A stretch of 64,000 nt of DNA from Bactericera cockerelli (GCA_024516035.1 CM044958.1:44794803-44858802); one strand, 5' to 3'; positions 31,301-44,000 are shown, counted from the stretch's first letter. A program made the numbers and translations. The notes: generated from the letters alone by a model not told the origin.

Positions 31301-32645
31301 TCTTCTCCAACAAGTGTCAGATGAAGTGCTACAACAAATGCCACAGCACCAGTAAGTACTTTGCACTTTTTTCGAAAATTTAATGGCGTTTAAAGAAAAA
31401 TACGACATTCTCACAATGCCATGGTTGATCGCACAGAGCAATATGTAGTTTATTTATAAACATTTGGATCAAGCTTTATTTACATATTTTATATACAATG
31501 AATATGTTAACAATTTAGAAATAAATATAAACAAAGCCTGATCAAGGGTGGTGATAATGCCTACGGCATGTAGTTCAAGACGAGCCAACTTTTTAACTGA
31601 AGTTTGCTGGAGACCAACACTACCCCCCAGCTGTAGCCAAGCTGGTTACAATTTATTACAACAAAAGTAAATTATCCTATCAATAATGATATAGCTAGCA
31701 ATTAAACTAGTATTGTGAAAGCATTATGGGAATGTCTATGCCTGAGAATGTCAAGATGAAGAAAATACTCATTGCCTCTATTTGAGAGCTCACTGCTTCA
31801 GCAAAGATTTCTCAAATGTTCATGTAAGATGTGTAAGAAGTTGATGCTTTGGTACTGTCGATGTCGGTTAGAGCCACTGGAATAGGACTAGAAGTCCCTG
31901 TACCACTGGAATAGGACTAGAAGTCCCTGTACCACTGGAATGGGACTAGAAGTCAATGTAGCACTGGAATAGGACTAGAAGTCCCTGTACCACTGGAATG
32001 GGACTAGAAGTCCCTGTAGCACTGGAATAGGACTAGAAGTCCCTGTACCACTGGAATGGGACTAGAAGTCAATGTAGCACTGGAATAGGACTAGAAGTCC
32101 CTGTACCACTGGAATAGGACTAGAAGTCCCTGTAGCACTGGAATAGGACTAGAAGTCCCTGTACCACTGGAATAGGACTAGAAGTCCCTGTAGCACTGGA
32201 ATAGGACTAGAAGTCCCTGTAGCACTGGAATGGGACTAGAAGTCCCTGTAGCACTGGAATAGGACTAGAAGTCCCTGTACCACTGGAATGGGACTAGAAG
32301 TCAATGTAGCACTGGAATAGGACTAGAAACCCCCTGTAGCACTGGAATAGAACTGGAAGACATGCTTCCAAACTTCGTGATTGGAAGTCGGGAAGCATAA
32401 AAAGTTGCAAGTCAAAATGATTCCTGTGAGATTTTCGATCTAGTGGCAGGAGGGTTGAGGACACTTTTTTCAAAATATCTAAACTTGTCTTTTGTGTTTT
32501 AGACTACCGCTACTCCACCAACTCCCTATGCCAGAAAGTGATGTCAGTCCTGGAGAAGGACGACACTTCCACCAAGCACCCCCTTCGTCATGAGAGACAC
32601 CATGTCTGGGTCAACTCAGAGAAGATGTTCGACGCCAAGCAGTAA
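28336..32645 (+). CDS. Gene C: secreted eight-Cys Kazal-like protein, 4 exons
   Basis: Exons are 28336-28360, 30273-30490, 31177-31351 and 32503-32645, giving 186 residues (phases 1, 0 and 1). The signal peptide MKCAVFLTVCFLIAITSQ then PAAA is cut by a phase-1 intron after MKCAVFLT, as in genes B, D and E. A basic, Gln/Arg/His-rich stretch of about 60 residues follows. The Cys module sits in exon 3: C-x3-C-x2-C, then YVC, then a C-x3-C-x3-C block, with a last Cys at NSLCQ in exon 4, then a charged tail ending FDAKQ. Total eight cysteines, the same plan as gene A. An alternative start exists: the ATG at 30251 is in frame with exon 2 and also yields a signal peptide. Function unknown; secreted, Kazal-related by pattern only. 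Confidence 0.82.
28794..28950 (+). repeat. SINE-1 copy in gene C intron 1
   Basis: ACCGACCTCAGTAGCTTGAT, GGTGGCGGACTTGTAACC, B box GGTTCAAGTCTCGG, then 'gtgatatcacgaaagagatta' and 'tgataactttt'. Confidence 0.82.
29944..30150. repeat. Interspersed repeat beginning with (GTT)n
   Basis: Shares 'gttgttgttg', 'gatgtaatggtctccactcaa', 'aaccacatattctcttgtgcgatcaac', 'gagaaaatgagctttttctttataa' and 'tattctctgtttacagtcctctag' with 59660-60060 and 60940-61170, and inverted with about 31424-31650. Class unknown. Confidence 0.65.
30985..31170 (-). repeat. SINE-4 ending beside the gene C exon 3 acceptor
   Basis: Tail 'agtcacacaatacttcccatttaggtgctgggtcaa' on the left; the inverted tRNA-like head (GGTTTGAATCCGGTACCTTC, then 'taccactgaactaattgttcc') ends about 6 bases before the splice acceptor at 31176. 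Confidence 0.75.
31874..32359 (+). repeat. 29-bp minisatellite, about 17 units, in gene C intron 3
   Basis: The unit is CCACTGGAATAGGACTAGAA followed by GTCCCTGTA. Most units keep exactly 29 bp. Variants are first base C or G, AATAGGA or AATGGGA, and TCCCTGTA or TCAATGTA. First-base variants alternate over much of the array, so a 58-bp dimer is partly visible. It ends about 145 bases before exon 4. Confidence 0.95.
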
Positions 32646-34337
32646 ATGCACCGGCGACTGTCTAGACAGGCAGACAGACGTCCGTTTGCCTGATTTCTGT
32701 ATGCCTGAAAAGTTTTGATGGTCTACTATAGATGTTTGTATATCACATAATGTCTGTCTTTCTGTAAGCACCCCACACCAAGCAGTAGATGCGCTAGCGA
32801 CGTTTTGGACAGACATACAAACGTGCGTTTTTTTCGTCTGTATATCTCACAAATTATGATGGTCTGTATACCTCTTTCTATATCACATAAAATGTCTCAA
32901 AATGTCTCTGTGTAAGTTAAATCAGTATTCAGTATTAATAGAAAAGTTTGAAGTTGTACTAGATGTATATCAGAACATACCTAGACAGCTGTTTCGAGAT
33001 TATTAACTCTCATCAGCAGAACAGTTCTGATTATGTATACCATCAATCACCCTCCCTATTTTAATCATGGTGTACTGTCCTGGCGTACCAAGATATTTTA
33101 TACCTCAAGCACAAAGTGCCAATTTCACGCCCTTGTACCTAAATAACAACAAAATGTAAAGGAAAACGGATTTCTTTACAGCAAAGAGGTAATCTTTCTA
33201 ATAGTTAGTATCCAACCAAATAATTCATTTTATTACTGAGCTGGTTTTTCATGTACCTACTTAAATGACTTTGTTTTTCTTAGCATGATGAAAATTACTG
33301 AATTTAAGATTTCACTGCTTATAACTAGAAATGTCATAGTCAAACTATCCTAGGTGAAAAATGAACTTGGTACTTGGTCTAGTCAATAACTCAAAAATTC
33401 CACATACATTACAAAATAATATTTGGATAACAAACTTTTTTTTTGTTGGTTTTACAGAATACTTATTTTGAATTAACTTAATTTACTTTGATTCAATTAT
33501 TCATTTACTTAATCTTGTTTTGCTATATTCTATTAAAATTATTTTATACCTAATATAAGCCATCGTCTATTTATTTGATTTGTTTGGGGTTGCGGCGAAA
33601 TACGTAGGAAGAGATCGATATTCATTACATGGGCGTAGTTAGCATGCATAAAATAAATAAATATAAAATCCCAGTTAATATGCAACACCAGGTATTATTG
33701 ATTGTTCACTAGGTAATAATGATATTCCTCATCAGCTGCCCCCTCTTACGCCCATGATTCATTACAGTGCAGCGTTTAGAAATCAGTATAAACCATTTAG
33801 TATAAACAGAAAAGTGAAAAGCTGTGTTTTCATAATGTGGCCCTAAATGAGAATCACACAAACAGATGAGAAGCTAAAAGATAATAATACACATTGTGTA
33901 TTAGTGGTACTTTTATTTACAGTTAATTTTATTATTGTTCTACGTATACATAGGTAACTAATAATTGGATACATAACTATACATCTATACAAATAATGCT
34001 CTTGTGTCTACAAATACCTATATCCATCACACACACTGAAGGCCAATTTATAAAACAGGATTGAAGTCAAGGCAAGTCAGAATGTTCCTGCAGTTGGGCT
34101 TTAGTTCGCTGTGATTGCTCGAATCTACGACTTGAGGGCGTGTCTAGCTTATCTTAACTTTCATCCTGTTTCACAAATTGGCACTAAACGTCTTTCTTGT
34201 ATTTTTTGTAGTTGTAAAAAGCTAGAGTGGAATAACCCTATAACAAATATGATACAAAGGTTGTTGACCACATGACTGGCCTAGCATCATGTATTTCTAG
34301 TGATACCCTAGAATAACAAATGATACACCTGTGAAGG
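32646..34337. other. Gene C 3' flank; no further gene
   Basis: Holds a local duplication of the end of exon 4: 'gccaagcagtaaatgcaccggcgactgtctagacaggcagacagacg' (32634) recurs, diverged, at 32777 as 'accaagcagtagatgcgctagcgacgttttggacagacatac'. The rest is AT-rich without an exon. Confidence 0.55.
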
Positions 34338-35875
34338 CCATTCCAAAAACACGCCTCACTCTCAAAATCCCCGAATCTCCGTTCCAAGCGTCACATAACG
34401 CATTCTGATTGGTTATTGTTTTCAAATTAACCAATCAGAGTGCGTTGTGTGACAGTTGAAACGGAGATTGGGGGACTATGAGAGTGAAAAGTGTTTCTGG
34501 AACTGTCTACTGTTTGAATATCGTCCGTTGCAAAGTCACTCGATCTTATTACAAAGAAGAATCAGCTTCACGTCTCCTCTCGCTGAAGTGTTTCCAGATA
34601 CTGCACCAGGAACGGTGGAAACAATCTGGAAATAGGCAAAGAAATACAAGTGTATCAGAAGTTTGGAAACGGGTCTTGCTGGGGGAGGTTAAACAGTTAC
34701 GTTAGCAGCACTCTCCAGCCATCAGCCAAAAATCAATAATAATAACAAAACTGTCTTTTGTGGAAGGTAACCAACAGGTGAGGTTAATGCTCAAAGCATT
34801 TTATACTACCTAACCCTCAAAGTCATATTATTATGTGGTCGCAAACTCAAATTAATGAGGAAACATTCATGCACTGAGTGGGATTTGAACCAACGGATCC
34901 CTACGCTACCTGGATTACCAGACAAGCGCATTCACCACTTGATTACCGGCCCTCTCCAAACAAAAGGCAATATCACAAATTGGCTGAACCGTTTTTAGGA
35001 TTGGCCGTAGGAAGGGCATCTATGTGGAAGAACTCAAAATCAAACAATCTCAACCATGGAGAAGTGGTTGATGCTGAGTTAATGCGGGTATCTTGTAAGA
35101 TTCCTTGTGAGCGAAGCCCCTGTCTTTGGTAAATCAAACCAGGTGGTTAAAGTTAAAACCAAAATAGAATCATTTGATTTGACAAGAACCTAGAAATTGG
35201 ATATCTGTTTCTTCGTTATCTGTTTCTTTGTATGGGGCGTTTTTCACACATTGGCCGAGGTGTTTGATTGATCACTTTAACACCGGCAGAGAGGTTCTAT
35301 GTGTGAGATAGGTTTAATCCTATCTCACGGTTACGAAATTTTCATTATTATTATTCACTCCGGAGGTGCACAGCACTGCACACTTAAGCGAGGATCCCAT
35401 AGATCGCAACATTCTTTAAAAAAATAATTAAACAACATTTTGTCTCAAATTTTGAATAAGAAGTTTTGCAAAACGTTCACGCTACATTTTCTCTCGAATT
35501 TCTAATGAGAAGTTTTGCAATTTGCAAAGCATTCAGTAAAAATGTTTCAGTCAGTGGGATTCGATATCTTTTTTTTATTTATATAATAATGCTTTTTCTT
35601 TGTGTTATTATGTCACAATTTTAGTGGGTAGCGCAGAATCATAGGACTTTACCACTTTAATTTACAATATCTTGTATTATTTTTTTGCCTAAGATTCTGC
35701 CACTGGTCGCTGCTTCACATTAAAGCAGCTACTCATTTTTCCTCACGAGGTATGAGTGGACCCCGAACATCCAAGTACAGAGCAGAAAAAATCCTCCCCC
35801 GCTGGGAATCGAACCCAGGTCACCATGTGTGCAATGCCTAGCGCGCTAACTCGCTCTGCCACAGTGACTACTTTT
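34338..35875. repeat. Palindromic MITE (34338-34507), SINE-3 (34738-34955, -), MITE (35391-35566), SINE-5 (35580-35875, -)
   Basis: The MITE's central arms are ATAACGCATTCTGATTGGTT and AACCAATCAGAGTGCGTTGT. SINE-3 has inverted head GGATTTGAACCAACGGATCC. SINE-5 has inverted head TGGGAATCGAACCCAGGTCA, then 'gcgcgctaactcgctctgcc', with relatives at 51300-51450 and 56862-57105. No gene lies between. Confidence 0.75.
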
Positions 35876-35923
35876 TTTTATATAATTTGGGTGCTTTCAG
35901 TGGTCATTCGCACCTATTCCAAG

Positions 35924-36480
35924 TTAATTTTTTCTAAATAAACGGTTTCTCTTCAGGTACAGCATCAGCGAATCTATACCGTTTTTATCACCCTCAAGAG
36001 ATGGAGGGGTAGATAGGGATGTTCGAATAGAGGTGAGTACAGGACATACCAAGATGTGAACAACTGTGAGTTGAACTCCACATTCACAGTCAGGGGGATT
36101 TTCTCTTTGGGATAAATGGCCATGAGTTAATAAAGTATGTCCAATACGCATTCTAGATGGTATAACTTCTTTTTTTTTCTATTCGATCTGTGGCTAGACT
36201 GCCAAACACCTATGTTGGGTTTAATTCTTTTTAACTTATTATTCGAATCAATAGAATTCCAGTATTACTTCAGTTTATATTGTATTAGGTATATAATAAG
36301 TGGTTTTATATCATCAGGAGCGCAAAGGTTCCTCTGAGAAGGGTGACTAGAACGGGAGGCCGCTCTGTCAACCATCTCATTACCTTCAATACCGCAATGC
36401 GAAGGGCACCACATGAAGGAGATATCTAATCCTTTGAGTCGATATCTTTTGATCCTAATGAAAGAGTGGAGCATGAAACG
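35924..36480 (-). pseudogene. LINE remnant: RNase H domain and C-terminal Cys motif
   Basis: 36480-36265 encodes the end of an RNase H domain (WCPSHCGIEGNEMVDRAA, the family's H and last Asp region). 36151-35924 encodes the tail typical of RNase H-bearing non-LTR elements (RIGHTLLTHGHL, then C-x-C and H-x4-C spaced PDCECG..VHILVCP). Stops separate them and no reverse transcriptase remains, so this is a 5'-truncated dead copy. It ends about 40 bases from the stop codon of gene F. Confidence 0.85.
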
Positions 36481-36518
36481 TTGCGCAACAAAATGTTGCA
36501 CTCAGTGGGATTCGAGTC

Positions 36519-38224
36519 TTACTTGGAAAAGGAGAACTGCTCATTCAACGAGCTGGCACTCCGCTTCAGATCACAGAACAGCTTCACATTGGAGTCCCTC
36601 TGCTCGCTCTCTTCATTGCAGGCCGGGAATATGGAGCCTCCACTCTTGAATGCCTCCAGGGAATCCTCCACAAACTTGGTCAGGGAGTCCAGAGTTTCGT
36701 CTGAAATGGCTGAAACATGTTTACGATGTCAGTTGAAAGAACATGACAGTACAATAACAGTATGAACAATTTATTGATATGATTTTCTTCTTTCTCATAG
36801 TCGTCAGAACCTGTATTGTGTCCACGTTTTCAATAAATTCTTTCTACCACCCGAGATGGATATATTTTCTTTTCCTGTATCACAGACACAGAGTAACGAT
36901 TAAAGTTCATTTAGTCATATTTACAGGATTTGATAATGATGCGTCAAGCGACCAATTTCAAATTTAAACTACTCATACTCTAAAGTAACCATACATTTTT
37001 AATTAGATGTACACCTACGAGTTAGACTGAACACCCAAAAACGCTTACTGAGAGAAAAAACGCCCAGATCCTGATGGGTACCTTTCTACCCAAATCTCTG
37101 TTTTCGGATATCTATTGCAGAATACTTTCAGGTCATGATCCAGTGTTCAAAACCTCAAAATTGGCTCTTGAAACAATGAGAGAGTGAGAGAGAGAGAGAA
37201 AAAAATGCTTGCATCTTGAATAAAAGATCGCTAAATTGGCCTTTTTGAAAAATGCTCAAACCTTGATTTGCTTGTTACAATTTTGGGAAGGTGTGTTACC
37301 TGCATGATTTTTGCTAAGAAGATAGGAATCATTGCTCAGCTACATCAAAATATATTTTTTTTGTTTTCTCCTAGTGTCTTAAGGGCCGTTTTCATTGCAA
37401 ACAATCAGATCGTAGTCTGAGAATTTTATTCTTGCGCAATAGCTGAAACTTGGACATTTTCACTCAATTAGTGATTAAACAACAAAATAAAACAGTGCGA
37501 CCTAATTATGCTACAGATCCTATTGTGAATGTTCTATAAATCTATAGTGTATAGTGAAATTATTGAAGTCAGATATCAACTTACTTCGACTCTTGTTCTT
37601 ATCATCGGTCATCATGGACTCCATATCGAACTTGGGAATGACGAGCAGCAGCGCTATCATGACGAAGAACTTCACGATGAACTTGAACACCAGAAGTTTG
37701 AGAAAGACCTTCAGGGCAGTGCCCAGAACCAGCTTGATGTTGTCCGGGGAGTCCAGGAAGTGACTGGCCAGACCTTGGAAGTTGGACAGCATCATCGGCA
37801 TCCGTTCTGGGCTGACGGGGGGACCATACTGGGGATAGTACTTGGGCGGACCATAGTAGTACTTGGGCGGACCGTAGCTCAGCGGTTTCTGAGTCACCGG
37901 CTCTCGTGGTTGCGTCTCAGGGATGCGGTAGGTCTGGTTGAGGATGGGCACTCCATAGCTAGTGGATGGCGGGACTTTGCTTGATTCATCTCCTGCGTTT
38001 CCTTGTGTTTCCACTTCGTTCTGGCTGTCGGGAGCTCCGTAGTCAGAGTTGGGACTGTTGGACTCTTCCATTGGAGTGCTGTAGACGACCTGGGTTTTCT
38101 GGTCTTGGTATTTCGAGTCCATGTAGGCGGCCAGGTAGGAGTCGACCTTGGGGTCGGCGGCAGAAGTGAACAGACAGAGTTCCACAAGGAACACAACTGT
38201 GTACAAGAAAATTCTATTTCTCAT
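36519..38224 (-). CDS. Gene F: secreted or membrane-linked YGPP-rich protein
   Basis: Exons 38224-37585 and 36709-36519 give 276 residues with a phase-1 intron (donor GTAAGT, acceptor TGTTTCAG). Order of parts: signal peptide MRNRIFLYTVVFLVELCLFT; an acidic Ser/Asn/Glu-rich region; SYGVP and repeated YGPPKYY (about residues 90-140); a segment with FLDSPDNIKLVLGTALKVFL running into a strongly hydrophobic stretch (KFFVMIALLLVIPKF), probably a membrane helix; and a C-terminal exon with two cysteines (FPACNEE and KLFCDLK). YGPP-type repeats are common in insect cuticle and other extracellular proteins, but I cannot assign a family. A second in-frame acceptor lies 9 bases into exon 2, allowing a three-residue variant. 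Confidence 0.78.
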
Positions 38225-40354
38225 TTTCCTGTTTAGTATTTAGCAATTATGTTGAAACAAAGTTTAATTTGTGTACTCCATTAATCAATCAATTATAAAT
38301 CCTTAGAAAAAGATGCTTCAGCATTTTAAAATCAACTTGGAAAGTTTTTGAATATTTAAAACTTGGTAACTTGGTATTATTGTCAAAAAAAGTTTATATT
38401 CAATTTTTTATTTTTTAAATACCTAAATGAGTCACAAAATTGTTTTGTAAAATCTCTTAATCCCGTTTGTGACTGTTTTTTGTGTTAAAGGAAAAACACT
38501 TTTCAAAAGAAAAAAATATATTGTTTAAAACAGCGCTGAATATCTAGTGCACACAATATACACCTTTCTGCGAATTATTTTCAATGAATTTCAAAGAAAA
38601 AAAAAACTGACAAATGTGCAGAAACTTGAAACTGCAGATATTTTTTCACTTGCTGAAAGAAATGCTCTAACGAACTGAGCTTGTCAAAAATGACTAAGTA
38701 TTGAAAATTGGTTTTACAAAATGACAATGTGGAAGTAGAAATTGAAATTAAAAAAAATAGAGGAGAAATGTTTTCACTTTTGCTTCATTAATATTCAAGA
38801 CCCATTCTTGAATAGGAATCGTAATTGTGGCGTATTGTTCTAGCAAGGAGGGTCTGCGATATTTCATATATGAACTTCTAACGGGTTTGTAGAAATTTGG
38901 ACCAAAACAATGGCTTTGTTTAGACCACTGGTCATGAGACTAATCAGCTTATCAGCTAAAACAGGATGACGAAATATTCACGCAAAACGTTCTTGTAGTG
39001 GTCCCAAGTTTCGCCAGAAGAACTGTTCCATAAACACTTACATACAGACATAATTATATGAAGCCAACTTCAGTAGCTTGTTGAAAGTACCAGCTCTTTT
39101 AGTATTGCTGAATTTAAGCAACTTTAAAACATTGGGTAACTACAAAGGTTCAAATTCTGGTGATACTTATCTCTCCCCTACGACAGCTGGGTGAAGTTAA
39201 TTTGGATAGCTGGTTTGTGAGGTCCCAATAAATCGATGAAAGTAAAACCATCTTGAAGCACTTTAAAAGTGAAAGAGACTTTCAGCGAAGAGTTAGTAAA
39301 ACATTATTTCTGAAGTTCCTGCTGAAACTATGAGTAAGTCCAGTAACACCCCAATTAAAAAACCTATTGTTTGTTATTTTGAAAATCTCAAAATCAAATT
39401 TTTAGAATACTTCCACGCTACTTGTTTGAGTTGTTCGCTAATTTTCAATACTCAGTGCCGAATCGTCCAGTCATTTTTTTCTTCTTCTTTTCTTTTTTCA
39501 GCGCAATGTTTGGAAATTAGAAGAACACGAAATTCAAGTGAAGAATTTCCTTATTTTGAGTTATCATATAGGGAAACTACAGACACTACAAGTTCGCCGA
39601 CTTATGTATCAATCTACTGAAGTTAGTAAAACGAATGCATGAAAAATCCTTACCAAATCAAATGTGAGCAATAAATCAGATAAAGATAACAAATGATTAA
39701 GAAGGCTGGCAGTACTTATATTATTTTCCTCTTTTTAACAACAAAATACAAGGAAAAAGAAAAATGAGAATAGAGTATGTACTAGAATAGACAATCTCTG
39801 GAATACCACATTTTGTTATTAATAATGACACGTTTCCTGCGTTTGATCACACGAATACGCTTGTGACGTTAAGAATAAGAAAAGAAAACTAACAATTTTA
39901 GCTTTAGATACCTGTAAGTAACTTTTGTTACTTATGAAATTCCACCCACACTACTGAACCTAACAATATCATCAACATAAAAATAAAGAAAGTAGACTCA
40001 TACCTCTGCCAAACTCCATGTGAATAACAATAGCTCAAGGTGTCCATCTAAGGAACCAAGTGTCAACGTGTCACATACCAATGGCTAGTTTAAGTGTTTT
40101 CAAATTCCTGAACTTGAATTCGATCAACAGTCAACTTTTCCTGTGACAGTCATTGCATGATTTGTATAAAATATTATATTTTCAATCATTCTTGTAAAAC
40201 ATGCAGAAAAATGATATACTTCTTTGCGGAACAAATTTGTACAGTTTGGTCACTTTTGTTAATTTTATGGCTGTATAAGTTTATTTCATTTCTATCCCTA
40301 CTTGCTTACCAAATACTCGTCCCACAAAAATAACTGATCGATACAATCTCTCCT
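38225..40354. other. No gene seen
   Basis: AT-rich DNA upstream of gene F and downstream of gene E. The only long open stretch (39330-39620, +) has no family resemblance or splice support. Confidence 0.5.
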
Positions 40355-40665
40355 GTTCTAAACCGCGAAGTACTACCCTGATCGAAGAGCTCCCACGTTC
40401 TTTTTCATGTGATTTTTTTTTTTTTTTTTTTTTTCGAAGAAAATAATAAAAGGGAATCATTAATTGATCTCAGAAATACTTTGCAACTCAACTGTACAGT
40501 AAAAAAAAATCAAAATTTTAAACTGCAAAGTACTACCCTGATTAAAAGGTTTGTATGTTCTCTTTCGTTTGATTTTTTTTTTTGTTTTTTTTTTTTTTAC
40601 CTCGAAGAGATATTGATAGGGGATTTTTCGATCTTAGAAATACTTTGCGACTCTGTAGAGTAGAA
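40355..40665. repeat. Tandem duplication of about 165 bp with poly-T tracts
   Basis: Two copies share CGAAGTACTACCCTGAT or GCAAAGTACTACCCTGAT, then a long T tract, 'cgaaga', and CAGAAATACTTTGC at the end. The beginning (GCAAAGTACT) and end (ATACTTTGC) of each copy are also inverted repeats. Confidence 0.65.
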
Positions 40666-40812
40666 ATTATATCAAACAGTTTTTTTTTTATTAACAGGGA
40701 TGCGGACCTAGGACGCCTGCTTGCCAATCTACATCTACTGAGCCTAGTAATAAAGAAAATTCAAATGAAATATACGGGATTGTAAAAGCTATCGTCTGAT
40801 ACACTTAGAAAA

Positions 40813-40818
40813 GTTTAT
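40813..40818 (-). promoter_or_regulatory. Polyadenylation signal of gene E
   Basis: AATAAA on the minus strand, about 250 bases past the gene E stop codon. Confidence 0.5.
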
Positions 40819-41069
40819 TGAAAAAATATAAAATTTATCACAGATTTTCAAAGATGTTGTAAAAATGTCTAAAAAGTAAACACAAAACATTCCTTTGATC
40901 TAAAATTATTATCAATTTAAAAAAAAGATGTATCCTAAAATTTTCAGTTTTATCTTCTTTTTTTTCTGTTTTTGTTTCAGAACTTTTGTGGACTTTGTTT
41001 CAATTCTTGTCTTGTTATTACGAATAGCACAAGAAAAGCAGAAATAGAAAAGTTAATAACTTCTACACC

Positions 41070-44000
41070 TTAACGGGTATATTCATAAGAATTGGAAACT
41101 CTCATTGAATCATCACCGTCATACACAGTGTCTACTGGCTTGGGGTACCAGCTGAACACGTTGAATTTTTCCTCCGGAACAGGGTTTGGAATGAAGATAT
41201 TATTAAAAGGGATTGATAAAAATGGTGTTGATGATGGTTCTTCAAAAGAATATTCCTGAACACTTTTAGAATTACTACTTTGCATGTCACTGCTATCCGC
41301 AGTTGACAAAGAGGGAACTGTTTCCGCTGATCTTTCGTTTGTGCTCTGATTAGCATCACTGTTTTCTTCTGGAGTGATCGTGGTGCTATCAGTTTCTTCT
41401 ACTGTGATATCTTTGACGTCCTTGTCCATAGTGTTAGGCTCAATGGTATCAACTGCCTCTTTGGAAGTTTCAGAGGAAACATCAGAATTAGGTTCGGAGA
41501 ATTTATTGCTGGAGACAGTTGTACTGTGTACGTTGGACGGACTAGGACTAGATTCACTGTGCTCACTTTCAACCGTTGTTTGTTCAGAGCTGTGAGAGTC
41601 ATCTACTTCTGCCTCGACACTTCCAGAGTTCTTCGTCGAGCTTGTGTCTGGGTCTGAGACCGCTATTGCGTCCATATTGGATTCATTACTTTTATCATTT
41701 GTAAGAACTGTTTCAAAGCTCTCGCTATCAGCGTTACTTGAAAGTAAACTAGCTTTACTTTGATGAGTGTTAGAACTATCTGCATCATTATTGTTTTCTT
41801 CCTTTGTTTCATCCTTTCCTCTTACATTCCTAATGGTCAATTCAGTTTCAGTGTAATTATTGGTTTCGTCATCATTACCTGCTTCTTTTCCATTAGTATC
41901 GTCCAAATCGCTCAACAATGATTCGGTTGAATGTGCTTCAGCTTTTTCTGTACTATTTTCATTTGTATCTTTGTTGTTTTCTTCTTGTGTTTCATCAAGT
42001 TTCTCTTCTACTGAGACTATACTTAGAGGAGTGTTGGATGTTTCTATTTCATTTTCATCTTTGGTTTCATCGTCCTCATGTTCTTGGGATACATGGTTTT
42101 CTTTAAATTCACTTGAAGATAGTGTCCAGGAAGCCTTGGTAGCAAATTCATCGATAGGATAGTTATTATTTTCTTCTTTTGTTTCATAATTTTCACTTGA
42201 ACTTCTGACTGAATCATGATTGATGATGTTGCTTTCATCTTTAGATTCGACATTTTCACTACTCATGACTTCAGTTGTTTCATGTTCTGTTATATCTCTA
42301 TGCGCGTCTTCGTTGTTTCTCCCATTGTGTTCAGTTTCACTTAAGTCACTTTCAGAAGATTGGTGAAGGGATGCATCGTCATTATCGGTGGAGATGAAAG
42401 ATTTTTCCTGTCTCATTTCTCCAGAATTTTCCAATCTGTCAATGGAGACCTTATCATTTTCAGTTGTGACGGACTCCGGACTAGTTTCTGGACTCTCTCC
42501 TACAATTGTGCCCTCGTAGTTGCTGCCATATCTCAATACATTGTTGTTGCTTGCTTCCATTGGTGTTGTCTGAGTTTCATCTATATTGTCAATGGCAGCA
42601 CCACTGTAAAAGTTCTTTTTGTCCATGGATAATAAGTTCATTGCAATGTTATCAAGCTCATTGATGACGGTCTTTTTCGCATTTCGCGCTAAGATTAGTT
42701 GTTTATTGGCTTTACGTAGTGCGTATAAAACGGTCCAAACCTTTTCTGCGATATTTTCATTTGATCTGAAGGTACTCTCAATCTGAGCAGGTTCGTTATT
42801 GTCTATTGCATATTCAAAGCGGTTTGGAATTACTTGGTCGTCGTCGGAATATCTTTCTTTTGATTGTTCTAAAACAGCATTGACAAATCTGACCATGGAA
42901 TCATCATCAGGAACACTTCGCTTGATAATTACTTTACCTTCAACATTTGCAGTCCCATCTTTTGTATCTCCAGATTTATCATGAGTTGGTGTGAGATCTG
43001 AAAAGAAGAAGAAGAGTTAGTTAATTAAATTATAAAACATGTATAATTGTATATGCATGTATTATTATTAATGGTAGTGTGCCTTGCCAAGTGCCGGCCT
43101 ACACTTATATTATTACTTCCGAGAAATTTCTAATATTAGAAATCAGAAGTATTTTTATCATATGAACCATCTCGCGCTATTTCCCCTTTCATAATAATTT
43201 AATCCATAAGGACCATAAGTTCATTTTTTGTGTTATGGATATTTTGTCTTTTATTTTAGTACCCTTTTTCATTTTGACAACCTGCTGGAGAGCAGGAAAC
43301 GTCTTTCACAACGTTTCAACTGGTTTGTAATTATGTATTACACTATGCGGAATAATAATAATATATTATTGTATTACTCAAACTCGCTTTACTAAATCTA
43401 TGCTGAAACCGGGACTTAAACCACCGACCTCTAGGTTACAAGGCCGCCACCTTATCGATCCAACTACTAAGATCAGTTGATAATAATAATAATAAAAATC
43501 ATTGTAATATTACTCTTTAGTGGAAGGTAACCACCAGGCGAGGTTAATGCTCAAATCATTTTCTACCACCTAACTCTCAGAGTCTTATTATTATGTGGTC
43601 AAAGACTCAATTTAATGAGGAAAAAATCATGCTCTGAGTGAGATTCGAACCAACGGATTACTTTGCTACCTGGATAACCAGACTAGCCCCAGCCGATAAA
43701 AAATATCTATATAAATAACTCTATTTGTTTTCAGTTGTTTGTAAGGTAGGTATACCTTCCGGTATGATCGTGTTGACTCAGCACCTTAATGGTAAGTATC
43801 TATTGTGTCACTTCTCGCCCATTAGAGGAAAGACATACTACGGGATGGGCAAGCTGCAACACAGACCACAAGTCTCTACAGTAGTTCACTAGATACTGTT
43901 TCATGGCTACAAAATAAATAAAAAAGATAGAAGGTGGACTTGTAACCTGGAGGTCACTGGTTCTTTTCCAAATTTCAGTAAAAAGCCTGAGTTTGAGTTG

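Noticed and set aside
31874..32359. CRISPR-like array
   Set aside because: Units are contiguous 29-bp repeats with no spacers, in an insect intron: a minisatellite.
34478..35132. Open frames of 75 and 84 codons
   Set aside because: The first begins in a palindromic MITE; the second is translated SINE-3.
37529..37984. Plus-strand open frame of 151 codons opposite gene F
   Set aside because: Shadow of gene F exon 1, which has a signal peptide and spliced continuation.
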